The notes: generated by a model from the sequence alone, not told the origin. 64,000 nucleotides of DNA from Rhizorhabdus histidinilytica (GCF_900167915.1 NZ_FUYM01000001.1:704619-768618), one strand, 5' to 3'. Shown: positions 50,670-60,816, numbered from the stretch's first letter. Translations and numbers: made by a program.

Positions 50670-52325
50670 ATGGCCGATTCCGCAGATTATGTGTTCAAGC
50701 CGCATGAACGGCCGACACTCCCCGGTTCGCCCGCCAATCCCGACCATCCCTCGCGCCGTCGGATCGGCTATTTCGCGATCGGTTGCCTGATCGGGGTGAC
50801 CGGCGGGCTCGGCAACGCGCTGGTGACGGTGAACCTGAACTTCGCGCAGGGGACCCTCGGCCTCAACAGCGACGAGGCGACCTGGCTGACCGCCGCCTAT
50901 TTCATGACCAACGTCACCGCGAACCTGCTGCTGGTGAAGTTCCGCCAGCAATTCGGGCTGCAGATGTTCATCCGCTACATGCTCGCCGCCTATGCGGTGA
51001 GCACGATCGCGCATCTGCTGGTGCACGACTTCTGGACCTCGGTCGCCGTCCGCGCGGCGAGCGGGATCGCGGGAAGCGGCCTCAGCACCCTGACCGTGCT
51101 CTACCTGTCGCAGGGCATGTCGGCGCCGAAGCGGCTCGCCGGGATCATGATCGGCATCAGCATCCCGCAGCTCGCCACCCCGCTGGCGCGCGTGCTCTCT
51201 CCGGGCCTGCTGATCTGGGGCGACTGGCACATGCTCTACTGGTTCGAGCTGGGAATGACGCTGGCCACGCTCGCCGCCGTCATGGCGCTGCCGCTGCCGC
51301 CGAGCGAACGGGTCCATGCCTTCGAGAAGCTTGATTTCCTGACCTTCGCCCTGCTCGCGCCCGGACTGTGGCTGCTCGTCGCCGTGCTGAGCGAGGGCCG
51401 CATCCAATGGTGGGCGGAGCGCGCCTGGATCGGCTGGTCGCTGGCCGGCAGCATCGCGCTGATCGCCGCCGCGCTGGTCGTCGAGCATCATCGCGTCAAT
51501 CCGCTGATCAACACCCGCTGGCTCGGCACGCGGGAGATGGTGAGGCTGATCGCGGTGGCCTCTTCGATCCGCATCCTGCTGTACGAACAGGCGTTCGGAT
51601 CGGTCGGGTTGCTCACCACGCTGGGCATGCTCAACGACCAGATGGTGACGCTCAACCTCGTCATCATCGTCGCCTCGATCGCCGGCATGGCCACGGCGGT
51701 GCTGACCTTCAAGCCCGCCAATGTCGCGCGACCGCTGACGATCGCGGTGATCCTGATCGCGATCGGATCGTTCCTGGACGCCGACACGACCAACCTCACC
51801 CGCCCGTCGAGCTTCTACCTGAGCCAGGCGATCATCGGCTTCGCCTCGCTCCTGTTCATGGCGCAGGCGATCGTCATCGGCATCGCCCGCACCCTGCTGG
51901 CGGGGACCAAGCACTTCATCAGCTTCATCGTGCTGTTCAGCCTCAGCCAGAGCATCGGCGGGCTCGTCGGATCGGCGCTGCTCGGTACCTTCCAGGTGAT
52001 CCGCGAGAAATATCATTCGCACGAGCTGGTCCAGTCGATCGTGATGAGCGACCCGCAGGTCGCGGCGCGGATCGGCGCCGGGGCCCGTTCGGTCGGCGGG
52101 GTGATCGGGGATCCGGTCCTCCAGGGTGCCCAGGGTGCGGCGCTGCTCGCCCGCTCGGTCGCGCGGGAAGCGAACATCCTCGCCTATAACGACGTCTTCC
52201 TGCTGATCGGCATCCTCGCCGTCGCGACCGTGATCTGGAGCTACGGCATCCGTCTGTCGATGCGCCGGCGCGGGGAAGTCTCGCCTGTCCTCGAACTGCA
52301 ACGGCGCATGGCGCAGGGGAAATGA
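50670..52325 (+). CDS. MFS drug exporter, DHA2/EmrB type
   Basis: The product has 551 residues from ATG 50670 (GGGAG upstream) with 14 predicted spans. The first helix is FAIGCLIGVTGGLGNALVTV and DEATWLTAAYFMTN is the family block before helix 2. It forms a tripartite efflux system with the HlyD-type adaptor and NodT-type channel encoded next. The outer loop near residues 450-500 is long. Confidence 0.85.
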   Translation: MADSADYVFKPHERPTLPGSPANPDHPSRRRIGYFAIGCLIGVTGGLGNALVTVNLNFAQGTLGLNSDEATWLTAAYFMTNVTANLLLVKFRQQFGLQMFIRYMLAAYAVSTIAHLLVHDFWTSVAVRAASGIAGSGLSTLTVLYLSQGMSAPKRLAGIMIGISIPQLATPLARVLSPGLLIWGDWHMLYWFELGMTLATLAAVMALPLPPSERVHAFEKLDFLTFALLAPGLWLLVAVLSEGRIQWWAERAWIGWSLAGSIALIAAALVVEHHRVNPLINTRWLGTREMVRLIAVASSIRILLYEQAFGSVGLLTTLGMLNDQMVTLNLVIIVASIAGMATAVLTFKPANVARPLTIAVILIAIGSFLDADTTNLTRPSSFYLSQAIIGFASLLFMAQAIVIGIARTLLAGTKHFISFIVLFSLSQSIGGLVGSALLGTFQVIREKYHSHELVQSIVMSDPQVAARIGAGARSVGGVIGDPVLQGAQGAALLARSVAREANILAYNDVFLLIGILAVATVIWSYGIRLSMRRRGEVSPVLELQRRMAQGK

Positions 52326-52414
52326 GATGAGCGACCGCGATCCCGCTACCGAAACCGCCCCCGGCGCCGCCGCCGCGCAGCCGAAGCGTCACGATCGCGA
52401 TCGTCGCGATCGCC

Positions 52415-53407
52415 GTGGTTGCGATCCTCGCCGTCCTCTATGCGTGGCAGCTGCCGCCCTTCGCCGGCTTCTCCGAGCGGACCGACAACGCCTATGTGCG
52501 CGGCCGGGTGACGATCATCAGCCCGCAGGTCAGTGGCTATGTCATCAGCGTACCCGTCCAGGACTTCGCCGAGGTGAAAGCGGGGCAGATCCTCGCGACG
52601 ATCGACGACCGCATCTACCGCGCGCGGGTGGCGCAGGCGGAAGCCAACCTCGCCGCGCAACAGGCCTCGCTCGCCAACTCGACCCAGGCGCAGCGCTCGC
52701 GCGAGGTGGCGACCGCGAGCCAGGACGCCGCGATCGCCAACGCCCGCGCCCAGCTCGTCCGGGCGGAGGCCGACATGCGCCGCGCCGACGCGCTGATCGC
52801 CGACGGATCGATATCGGCCCGCGAGCGCGACCAGACCCGCGCGGCGCTTCTCGCCGCGCAGGCCGGGGTCCGCCAGGCCGAGGCCGCCCGCGCGATCGGC
52901 ACCCAGGACGTCCGCACCGTGCTGGTCGGGCGTGGTGGGCTGACCGCTGCGGTCGAAGGAGCCCGCGCCCAGCTCCGCCTCGCCCGGATCGATCTCGACA
53001 ACACCGTGATCCGCGCGCCGGTCGCCGGGCAGCTCTCGGAAATCGGGGTGCGCAGCGGCGCCTTCGTCACAGCGGGCACCCAACTCATGTTCCTCGTGCC
53101 GCACGACGTCTGGGTGGTGGCCAATTTCAAGGAGGCGCAGACCCGGGACATGCGGGTCGGCCAGGGCGCCAGTTTCAAGGTCGATGCGCTGGGCGGCGCG
53201 AAGCTGACCGGCCATGTGGAGAATATCGCCCCTGCCGCCGGATCCGAATTCGCCGTGCTCAAGCCCGACAATGCGACCGGCAACTTCGTCAAGGTGGCGC
53301 AGCGCATCTCCGTTCGCATTCGTATCGACCCGGGGCAGGAGCTCGCCCGCCGGCTGCGCCCGGGCATGTCGGTCGAGGCGAAGATCCACACGAGCGGGTC
53401 GCTCTGA
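52415..53407 (+). CDS. HlyD/EmrA-type efflux adaptor with apparent 5' frameshift
   Basis: The intact frame begins at GTG 52415 (330 residues): DNAYVRGRVTIISPQVSGYV, a long hairpin (about residues 75-190), and IRAPVAGQLSEIGVRSGAFV are EmrA-like. This start leaves only half a membrane span. A natural start, ATG 52327 with AGGGGAAATGAG upstream, encodes about 21 residues (MSDRDPATETAPG...PKR) in a different frame; a +1 shift at about 52385-52390 would join it to SVTIAIVAIAVVAILAVLYAW, a full span. So the gene is probably one frame broken by an indel, a sequencing error or a recoding event. Confidence 0.75.
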   Translation: MVAILAVLYAWQLPPFAGFSERTDNAYVRGRVTIISPQVSGYVISVPVQDFAEVKAGQILATIDDRIYRARVAQAEANLAAQQASLANSTQAQRSREVATASQDAAIANARAQLVRAEADMRRADALIADGSISARERDQTRAALLAAQAGVRQAEAARAIGTQDVRTVLVGRGGLTAAVEGARAQLRLARIDLDNTVIRAPVAGQLSEIGVRSGAFVTAGTQLMFLVPHDVWVVANFKEAQTRDMRVGQGASFKVDALGGAKLTGHVENIAPAAGSEFAVLKPDNATGNFVKVAQRISVRIRIDPGQELARRLRPGMSVEAKIHTSGSL

Positions 53408-54786
53408 TGCGGCGCTCTGGCCTGCTCCTGCCCCTGTTGCTCGGCGGGTGCGCAGCCGGCCAGGTGAAGCCGGTGGCGGTACCCGCGGTCGACGCGCCTG
53501 CCGCCTGGCGGACAGCCGCCCCGCTGTCGGCGGTCGAGCGCGATTGGTGGGCCGGCTTCGGCGATCCGGCGCTCACCGCGCTGGTCGATCGCGCGCTCGT
53601 CAACAACAGCGACATCGGCATCGCCGCAGGACGGGTGCGCGAGGCGCGCGCCAATCTGGCCGCCGCGCGCGCGACGCTGCTCCCGACGCTCGACGCCAGC
53701 CTGACAGGCGCCCGGTCGCGCAGCATCAGCGCCTTCGGCACGTCGGAGGTGCAGAACGCCGCGCAACCCCAGCTCCAGGCTGCCTATGAGATCGACCTGT
53801 TCGGCCGCCTCGCCGACCAGCGGTCGGCGGCGCGCAACGCCTATCTGGCGAGCGAGGCTGCCCGCGATGCGGTCCGCCTCGCCATCGCCTCGGCCACCGC
53901 GAGCAGCTATGTCGCGCTGCTCGGGCTCGACACCCGGCTCGATATCGCCCGCCGCACGCTGGCGGCACGCGAGACCTCGCTTCGGATCGCCCGCTCGCGC
54001 GTTTCGAACGGCTATTCGCCGAAGCTCGAACTGCAGCAGGCGCAGGCCGAATATGACGCGACCGCCGCGATCGTGCCGCAGATCGAACTCGCCGTCGCGC
54101 GGACCGAGCACGGCCTGAACCTGCTGACCGGCGACACGCCTCAGGCGGTCGGCCGGGGCGCGACGCTTGCCACGCTCGCACAGCCGCCGCTCGCCGGCGG
54201 CCTGCCGTCCGAACTGCTGCGGCGTCGTCCCGACATCGCGCAGGCCGAACGCCAGCTCGCCGCCGCCGACAGCTCGCTCGCGGTCGCGCGCAAGCGCTTC
54301 CTGCCCCAGCTCCGGCTGTCGGCTACCGCCGGCGCGGCCTTCTCCAGCCTGCTCGACGACCCGCTCACCCTCTGGCAACTCGGTGGCAGCATCCTCGCGC
54401 CGATCTTCCAGGGCGGGCGGCTGACCGCGCAGGCCGAGGCGGCCGCCGGGCAGCGCGACCAGGCCGCCTTTGCCTATCGCAAGGCGGTGCTGACCGGCTT
54501 CCGCGAGGTCGAGGACGCGCTGGCGTCGGTGCGGCGGATCGAGGAGCAGACCGCGCTCGCGATCCACCAGCGCGACACGCTCGCCGAGGCGCTCCGGCTG
54601 GCGACCAACCGCTATCGCGAGGGCTATTCGCCCTATCTCGAACAGCTCGACGCACAGCGTCAGCTGCTCGCCGCCGAACTCAACCTCGCCCAGCTGCAGA
54701 GCGACGGCTTCGCCGCGCGAATCCAGCTCTACCAGGCGCTGGGGGGAGGCTGGAGCGCGGCGGACGGGGAATCCGGCCAGCCCTGA
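53407..54786 (+). CDS. NodT-family outer-membrane efflux lipoprotein
   Basis: The product has 459 residues. The signal MRRSGLLLPLLLGGC gives a lipobox, then two repeats of the TolC-like fold (WWAGFGDPALTALVDRAL, LLTGDTPQ, GGLPSELLRRRPDIAQAERQL, LAPIFQGGRL, LATNRYREGYSPYLEQLDAQR). It is the outer channel of the efflux system; the start overlaps the adaptor's stop by one base. Confidence 0.92.
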   Translation: MRRSGLLLPLLLGGCAAGQVKPVAVPAVDAPAAWRTAAPLSAVERDWWAGFGDPALTALVDRALVNNSDIGIAAGRVREARANLAAARATLLPTLDASLTGARSRSISAFGTSEVQNAAQPQLQAAYEIDLFGRLADQRSAARNAYLASEAARDAVRLAIASATASSYVALLGLDTRLDIARRTLAARETSLRIARSRVSNGYSPKLELQQAQAEYDATAAIVPQIELAVARTEHGLNLLTGDTPQAVGRGATLATLAQPPLAGGLPSELLRRRPDIAQAERQLAAADSSLAVARKRFLPQLRLSATAGAAFSSLLDDPLTLWQLGGSILAPIFQGGRLTAQAEAAAGQRDQAAFAYRKAVLTGFREVEDALASVRRIEEQTALAIHQRDTLAEALRLATNRYREGYSPYLEQLDAQRQLLAAELNLAQLQSDGFAARIQLYQALGGGWSAADGESGQP

Positions 54787-54852
54787 TCGGGAATCGGGCT
54801 GGGGCACGTTGGCATGTTCCCCCCTGCCCCGACGCCTGCTATCCACCCCGGC

Positions 54853-57639
54853 ATGTCATCCAAGCATCTCTACCTGGTCGACGGCTCCGGCTATATTTTC
54901 CGGGCCTATCATCGCCTGCCGCCGCTCACCAACCGCCATGGAATCCCGGCGGGGGCCGTCTACGGCTTCACGACGATGCTGTGGAAGCTGATCAACGAGC
55001 TGCACCAGACCGATGGCCCGACTCACCTCGCGGTGATTCTCGATGCCTCGTCGAAAACCTTCCGCAACGAGATGTACGACCAGTACAAGGCGCACCGGCC
55101 GCCGCCGCCCGAGGACCTGGTGCCGCAATTCCCGCTGATCCGCGATGCGGTGCGGGCCTTCTCGGTCCCCTGCATCGAGGAGCTGGGGCTGGAAGCCGAC
55201 GACATCATCGCCTGCTATGCCGAAGCCGCGCTGGCGCAGGACTGGCAGGTCACGATCGTCTCGTCCGACAAGGACTTGATGCAGCTCATCCGGCCGGGCC
55301 TCGACCTGCTCGACACGATGAACAACCGCCGCCTCGGCCGCGAGCATGTGCTGGAGAAATTCGGCGTCGAGCCCGAGGCGCTGGGCGATGTGCTGGCGCT
55401 GATGGGCGACAGCGTCGACAATGTGCCCGGCGTCCCCGGCATCGGCCCCAAGACCGCGAGCCAGCTGATCCAGCAGTTCGGCAATCTCGACGCGGTGCTG
55501 GCTGGGACCGACCAGATCACCAAGCCCAAGCTCAAGCAGTCGCTGATCGACCATGCCGACAATGCCCGGCTGTCGCGTGAGCTCGTCCGCCTGAAATGCG
55601 ACGCGCCACTGCCCGAGCCGCTCGACGCGCTCGAGCTGAAGGGCCTCCCGCCCGAGCCGCTGCGGGCCTTCCTCGAGGATCAGGGCTTCAAGTCGCTGCT
55701 CGCCAAGGTCCAGGGCGACGGCCCCGCCACCCTGCCGAGCGGCGGCCCGACGATGCTGGCGCTTGCCCCGGGTGCCGAGGAGAAACCGGCGCCGGTGATC
55801 GCGCAGGTGCCGTTCAACCACAAGGATTACGAGACCGTCGTCGACGAGGCGGCACTCGACCGCTGGATCGCCGAGGGTTTCGCTTGCGGCCGGATCGCGG
55901 TCGATACCGAGACCGACAATGTCGATCCGGTCCGTGCCAACCTGGTCGGCGTCAGCCTGTCCACTGCGCCGGGCAAGGCCTGCTACATCCCGCTCGCCCA
56001 TATCGGCGACGGGCTGTTGTCGGAGACGCCCAAACAGATCGCGATGGACGCGGCGCTGGCGCGGCTCAAGCCGCTGCTCGAAGCCGCGCACGTCCTGAAG
56101 ATCGGCCAGAACATCAAATATGACATGGTCGTGCTGAGCAAGTACGGCATCGACGTCGCGCCCTATGACGACACGATGCTGCTGTCCTATGACCTCGACG
56201 CCGGGCTCGGCGGCCATGGCATGGATGAACTGGCGCAACGCCATCTCGACCATGCCTGCATCGAGTTCAAGACGGTGTGCGGCACGGGCAAGAGCCAGAT
56301 CAGCTTCGACAAGGTGACGCTCGACCGCGCGACCGAATATGCGGCCGAGGACGCCGACGTCACGCTGCGCCTGTGGCAGCTCCTCAAGGGGCGGCTCGCC
56401 CCCGAGGCGGCGACCCGCGTCTACGAGCTGATCGACCGGCCGCTGGTGCCGGTGCTGGCGGGCATGGAGCGCGCCGGCATCAAGGTCGACCGCGAGGAGC
56501 TGGCTCGGCTGTCCGCCGAATTCTCGGGCGAGGCAACCCGATTGGAGGCCGCGATCCATGCCGAGGCGGGGACGCCGTTCACGGTCGGCAGCCCTAAGCA
56601 ACTCGGCGACATCCTGTTCGACAAGATGGGGCTGAAGGGCGGCCGCAAGGGCAAGACCGGAGTCTATTCGACCGACGTCACCGAGTTGGAACGACTCGCC
56701 AGCGACGGCGTGGCGATCGCACGGCTGGTGCTCGACTGGCGACAGCTCACCAAGCTGCGCTCGACCTATACCGACGCGCTCCAGCAGCAGATCAACCCGG
56801 CGACGGGCCGGGTCCACACCTGTTTCTCGATGGCGGTCGCGCAGACCGGCCGGCTGTCCTCGACCGATCCCAACCTCCAGAACATTCCGATCCGCAGCGA
56901 CCATGGCCGTCGCATCCGCGACGCCTTCGTCGCCGAACCGGGCAAGGTCATCCTGTCGGCCGACTATTCGCAGATCGAGCTGCGGCTGGCGGCGCACATG
57001 GCGGACGTGCCGGCGCTGAAGGACGCCTTCGCACGCGGCGAGGACATCCACGCACTGACCGCGCAGGAGGTGTTCGGCGAGGTCAACCGCGACACCCGCG
57101 CGCGCGCCAAGACGATCAACTTCTCGATCCTCTACGGCATCTCCGCCTGGGGCCTCGCCGGGCGCCTGGAGGTGTCGCGCGAGGAAGCGCAGGGCATGAT
57201 CGACCGCTATTTCTCCCGCTTCCCCGGCATCAACCACTATATCGCCGCGACCCTCGGCCAGGTTCGCGACCAGGGCTATGTGTCGACGCTGTTCGGCCGC
57301 AAGACCCATCTGCCGTGGATCAGGAGCGCCAAGCAGGGCGAACGCCAGTCCGCCGAGCGCCAGGCGATCAACGCCCCGATCCAGGGCACCTCCGCCGACA
57401 TCATCAAGCGCGCGATGGTGCGGATGAACCCCGCGCTCGCCGCGGCGGGATTGGGCGACGTCAGGATGCTGCTCCAGGTCCACGACGAACTGGTGTTCGA
57501 ACTGGCGCCCGAGCAGGTCGAACCGGCATCGACGGTGATCCGCGCGGTGATGGCGGGCGCGGCCGAGCCGATCGTGCAGCTGTCGGTGCCGCTCGGCGTC
57601 GAGATCGGCACGGGGCCGAGCTGGGGCGCCGCGCATTGA
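54853..57639 (+). CDS. polA: DNA polymerase I
   Basis: The product has 928 residues from ATG 54853. The N-terminal 5'-3' exonuclease (LYLVDGSGYIFRAYH, DKDLMQLI, GDSVDNVPGVPGIGPKTA) is followed by an apparently active 3'-5' exonuclease (VDTETDNVDP, GQNIKYDMVVL, YAAEDADVTL) and the polymerase with DYSQIELRLAAH (near residue 703) and HDELVFE (near 876). It fills gaps and removes RNA primers. The stop overlaps the next gene's TTG start. Confidence 0.97.
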   Translation: MSSKHLYLVDGSGYIFRAYHRLPPLTNRHGIPAGAVYGFTTMLWKLINELHQTDGPTHLAVILDASSKTFRNEMYDQYKAHRPPPPEDLVPQFPLIRDAVRAFSVPCIEELGLEADDIIACYAEAALAQDWQVTIVSSDKDLMQLIRPGLDLLDTMNNRRLGREHVLEKFGVEPEALGDVLALMGDSVDNVPGVPGIGPKTASQLIQQFGNLDAVLAGTDQITKPKLKQSLIDHADNARLSRELVRLKCDAPLPEPLDALELKGLPPEPLRAFLEDQGFKSLLAKVQGDGPATLPSGGPTMLALAPGAEEKPAPVIAQVPFNHKDYETVVDEAALDRWIAEGFACGRIAVDTETDNVDPVRANLVGVSLSTAPGKACYIPLAHIGDGLLSETPKQIAMDAALARLKPLLEAAHVLKIGQNIKYDMVVLSKYGIDVAPYDDTMLLSYDLDAGLGGHGMDELAQRHLDHACIEFKTVCGTGKSQISFDKVTLDRATEYAAEDADVTLRLWQLLKGRLAPEAATRVYELIDRPLVPVLAGMERAGIKVDREELARLSAEFSGEATRLEAAIHAEAGTPFTVGSPKQLGDILFDKMGLKGGRKGKTGVYSTDVTELERLASDGVAIARLVLDWRQLTKLRSTYTDALQQQINPATGRVHTCFSMAVAQTGRLSSTDPNLQNIPIRSDHGRRIRDAFVAEPGKVILSADYSQIELRLAAHMADVPALKDAFARGEDIHALTAQEVFGEVNRDTRARAKTINFSILYGISAWGLAGRLEVSREEAQGMIDRYFSRFPGINHYIAATLGQVRDQGYVSTLFGRKTHLPWIRSAKQGERQSAERQAINAPIQGTSADIIKRAMVRMNPALAAAGLGDVRMLLQVHDELVFELAPEQVEPASTVIRAVMAGAAEPIVQLSVPLGVEIGTGPSWGAAH

Positions 57640-59144
57640 GCCTTGCCCCCGAAACCGCCCCGCCGACCGCCGACACGCTGAAGGAGGGGGATGACATCAA
57701 GGCGCTCGCCAAGGGCGGCCGCACCAATTTCTTCGGCTTCCTGCTGCGCCTCGCCGCGCGCCTACCCTTCCTGTTCATCGCCGGCCGCTGGTACGGTGCG
57801 GAGGCGCTGGGCCGATTCGCCTATGCGGTGATCATCGTCGAGTTCGTCGCGACGCTGGCGACGCTGGGCCTCAAGCGCGGCCTTGCCGAGCAGCTCTCGG
57901 CGACCGACCGACCCCATGTCCATGTCGTTTGGGACGCGCTTCTGATGGGCGCGATCGCTTCGACGGTCGCGGCGACGGTGCTCGGCATGGTGCCCCAGCT
58001 CATGTTCCCGAACAGCGGGATCAACGGGCTCGAATGGCTGCTGCCGCTGACTATCTTCGCGCTCGCCTGGTCCGACATCGCCCTTGCCGCGCTCGCCTAT
58101 CGGCTCGACATCGGCGCGACGGTGCGGGCACGATCGATCATCGAGCCCTGGACGATCAGCATCGCCGCCTTCGCGCTTGCCTTCTATTCGCTGCGCGACG
58201 GCCTGATCATCGCCTATGTCGTCTCGATGGTCGCAGCGCTGGCCGCATCGATCTGGCCGCTGCTCAAGAGCTTCGGCTGGCCGCACGGCTGGCGCCCGCG
58301 CCCGGTGGTGCTGTTCATGCTCGCCCGCCGCAACGTGCCGCTGGCCGCCGCCGACGCGATCGAATGGGGATCGCGCCGCCTCGACATCGCCATCCTCGGC
58401 CTGTTCTTCTCGCCGGTGATCGTCGGCATCTACTATGTCGCGCAGCAGGTTGCCTCGCTGCCGCAGAAGCTCAAGACCAGCTTCGATCCGATCCTCGGCC
58501 CGGTGATCACCCGCAACCTCGAAGCCGGCAACCGGCTGGCGGTGGCGAAGCAGGTCGCGCAGGTCGGCTTCTGGATCATCGCCGCGCAGACCGCGGTCGG
58601 CCTGGCGCTGGGCATTCCCGGTGAAGGCGTGATGGGCCTGGTCGGGCCCAATTTCGTCGCCGGCAACACCGCCCTCGCCTTCCTGCTGATCGCCGAGGTG
58701 GTCGCCGCGACCGCGGCGGTGTCCGAAGCAGCGCTGATCTACGTCGCGCGGCACCTGAACCTGTGGATATCAATGGGCATGATCGGCATACAGATCATGC
58801 TGAGCTTCGCGATCGTGATGATCATGCGCGACCAGTTCGCCCTGCCCGTGCTGTGGCAGGCGGCGGGCCCCGCGATCGCGCTGGCGATGGCGCTCGGCAT
58901 CGCCTCGATCATGAAGGCGAAGCTGTTGTCGAGACTGCTCGGCGCGCCGGTCTCGGGCTGGCGCTGGCCGCTTGTCTGGGCGGCGTTGGCGGCGGGCGTC
59001 GTCGGCTATCTGGCGACGCGGCTGCCCGAATGGATCGAGCTGCTGTTCGGCATCCCGGCGATCCTGCTGGTGTTCGGGGCGATCATCTGGCGCTTCGGTT
59101 TCACCAGCGAGGACCGCACCTTGTTCCGCCTCAAGGAGGCCTGA
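57636..59144 (+). CDS. Polysaccharide/lipid-linked oligosaccharide flippase (MVF/MATE-like)
   Basis: The product has 502 residues if started at TTG 57636, which overlaps the polA stop (TTGA). No ATG or GTG lies before the first membrane span at about residue 30. It has 12-14 spans (e.g. FFGFLLRLAARLPFLFIAGRW, GLFFSPVIVGIYYVAQQVASL) and the polysaccharide-biosynthesis (Wzx-type) fold. It may flip undecaprenyl-linked sugar units for a surface glycan. The gene is unusual in its coupling to polA. Confidence 0.75.
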   Translation: MSLAPETAPPTADTLKEGDDIKALAKGGRTNFFGFLLRLAARLPFLFIAGRWYGAEALGRFAYAVIIVEFVATLATLGLKRGLAEQLSATDRPHVHVVWDALLMGAIASTVAATVLGMVPQLMFPNSGINGLEWLLPLTIFALAWSDIALAALAYRLDIGATVRARSIIEPWTISIAAFALAFYSLRDGLIIAYVVSMVAALAASIWPLLKSFGWPHGWRPRPVVLFMLARRNVPLAAADAIEWGSRRLDIAILGLFFSPVIVGIYYVAQQVASLPQKLKTSFDPILGPVITRNLEAGNRLAVAKQVAQVGFWIIAAQTAVGLALGIPGEGVMGLVGPNFVAGNTALAFLLIAEVVAATAAVSEAALIYVARHLNLWISMGMIGIQIMLSFAIVMIMRDQFALPVLWQAAGPAIALAMALGIASIMKAKLLSRLLGAPVSGWRWPLVWAALAAGVVGYLATRLPEWIELLFGIPAILLVFGAIIWRFGFTSEDRTLFRLKEA

Positions 59145-59148
59145 TCCC

Positions 59149-60816
59149 TCAGCTTCCCGGCGACGGCAGCGGGACGATGACGCCGCGGTCGGGCACGTCC
59201 TCGCGCCAGCGGACCGAGCCATAGGGGCGTTCCAGCTTGCGGCGGACGCGGATCGGATCCGCGTCGCGGTGGAAATCGATCGCCTTCTGCCAGGTGTCGA
59301 GATCGGCGACGGTCAGGCGGCTGCGCTGGCGTAGATAATCGTGCCAGGTCGGGGTGTGGTAGCGCTCGGTCCACAATTCGGGATCGCCGACGTCGCGCGA
59401 GATCGACCAGCCATAGCCCCCGGTGCGGTGACGAATCGCCTCGACCGGCATCATTGCGGTGTAGAAGTCGCGCGCCTGGTCGAGCGGCACGCGATACTCG
59501 ATGGTGACGACGATCGGGCCGCTGCGCCCGTTGAGGTCGAGATTGGTTTCCGGCTCGCTGAGCGGCGTATCGCGGTCGCGCTGCTCCTCGACCGCCGGCA
59601 TCCGCCAGACCAGGCTGGCCGCGATCGTCAGGATCAGCGCCGTACCCGAGGCGACGAGCGCGAGGCCGGTACCCTCCGACGCGGCGATCCGGCCCCAGGC
59701 CCAACCGCCGATCGTCATCCCGCCGCAGACCGCCGTCACGCAGGCCGCCAGCGCGCGGCCCGTCACCCAGCGCGGCGACGACATCTGGATGTTGATGTTG
59801 CACAGCGCCATCGAGATCATCCACCCCGATCCCGCGCCCATCACCAGCAGACCGGTGAGTAGGCCGTGGCGGCTGAGGCCGGTGCCGATCATGCACAACC
59901 CCATCAGCGCACTGGCGAGCCCGACCGAGACTTCGTCCGACAGCCGTTCCTTGATCGGGGTCAGGAACAGCGCGCCAAGCACCGCGCCGCCGCCGAAGCA
60001 GCCGAGCAGCACGCCATAGAGGGTGGCGTCGCCCTTGAGCAGCTCGCGCGCGACGAGCGGCATCAGCGCCGACGCCGCGACGCCCGCGAAGGCGATCAGC
60101 AGGGTCCGCACCAGCACCGCCCGGATCGGCGGCGAATAGACGACATAGCGCGCACCCGAGATCACCGCGCGGCCGAGCGCCTCGGGCGGGAGCCGCGAGG
60201 TTTCGGGCAGGCGGCGCCAGAAGACCATGACGACGATCAGCGGGATATAGGCGAGCGCGTTGAAGGCGAAGGCCGCGAGCACGCCGGCCAGCGCGACGAG
60301 CAGGCCGCCGATCGCGGGGCCGAAGCTGCGCGCGATATTGTAGCTGATCGAGTTGAGCGCGATCGCCTGCGCCAGCTCGCGCGGCGGCACCTGCTCGCCC
60401 ACCGAGCTCTGCCAGGCGGGCCCGAACAGCGCCGTGCCGGTGCCGACGACGAAGCAGAAGAACAGGATCCATGCCGGCGTCAGCAGGCCCAGCGCGGTGA
60501 CGAGGCTGAGGCCGAGCGCGCCGAGCAGAGCGATCGACAGCGCGGTCAGGGCGATCTTGCGCCGGTCGTAGCTGTCGGCGATCGCGCCGGCGAACAGCGA
60601 CAGCAGCATCAGCGGCGCGAAGGTCGCCGATTGGACCAGCGCGACCATGTCGGCGCGCCCGGTGAGCTGGGTCATCGCCCAGGCCGCGCCGACGCCCTGG
60701 ATGAGCTGGCCGAAATTGGAGAAGAGGCTGGCCGTCCAGATGCGGCGGAAAAGGCCGTGGCGCAGTGGATCGAAAGGCCCTACCCGCCCTGCCGCTTCCC
60801 CGCCGCCATCGGCCAT
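59149..60816 (-). CDS. MFS exporter (MFS_3 / DHA3 type) with long C-terminal tail
   Basis: The product has 555 residues. About 12 spans occupy residues 20-410 (LFRRIWTASLFSNFGQLIQG, LMLLSLFAGAIADSYDRRK, GEQVPPRELAQAIALNSISYN). The last 130 residues are soluble and include VVTIEYRVPLDQARDFYTAM and ERYHTPTWHDYLRQRSR, the tail seen in PF05977 proteins, with an AbM/EthD-like beta-alpha pattern. It converges with the flippase gene. Substrate unknown. Confidence 0.85.
   Translation of the reverse strand: MADGGGEAAGRVGPFDPLRHGLFRRIWTASLFSNFGQLIQGVGAAWAMTQLTGRADMVALVQSATFAPLMLLSLFAGAIADSYDRRKIALTALSIALLGALGLSLVTALGLLTPAWILFFCFVVGTGTALFGPAWQSSVGEQVPPRELAQAIALNSISYNIARSFGPAIGGLLVALAGVLAAFAFNALAYIPLIVVMVFWRRLPETSRLPPEALGRAVISGARYVVYSPPIRAVLVRTLLIAFAGVAASALMPLVARELLKGDATLYGVLLGCFGGGAVLGALFLTPIKERLSDEVSVGLASALMGLCMIGTGLSRHGLLTGLLVMGAGSGWMISMALCNINIQMSSPRWVTGRALAACVTAVCGGMTIGGWAWGRIAASEGTGLALVASGTALILTIAASLVWRMPAVEEQRDRDTPLSEPETNLDLNGRSGPIVVTIEYRVPLDQARDFYTAMMPVEAIRHRTGGYGWSISRDVGDPELWTERYHTPTWHDYLRQRSRLTVADLDTWQKAIDFHRDADPIRVRRKLERPYGSVRWREDVPDRGVIVPLPSPGS

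Noticed and set aside
49080..52301. Long minus-strand frame (1073 codons) opposite the antiporter and MFS genes, and a similar one at 54856-57636 opposite polA
   Set aside because: Both are GC-driven shadows of conserved genes on the plus strand.
52327..54786. A single 819-codon frame joining the start of the adaptor gene to the NodT gene
   Set aside because: The middle part does not encode a sensible protein, while the adaptor is clear in another frame. Only the first ~21 codons and the NodT part (from 53407) are real.
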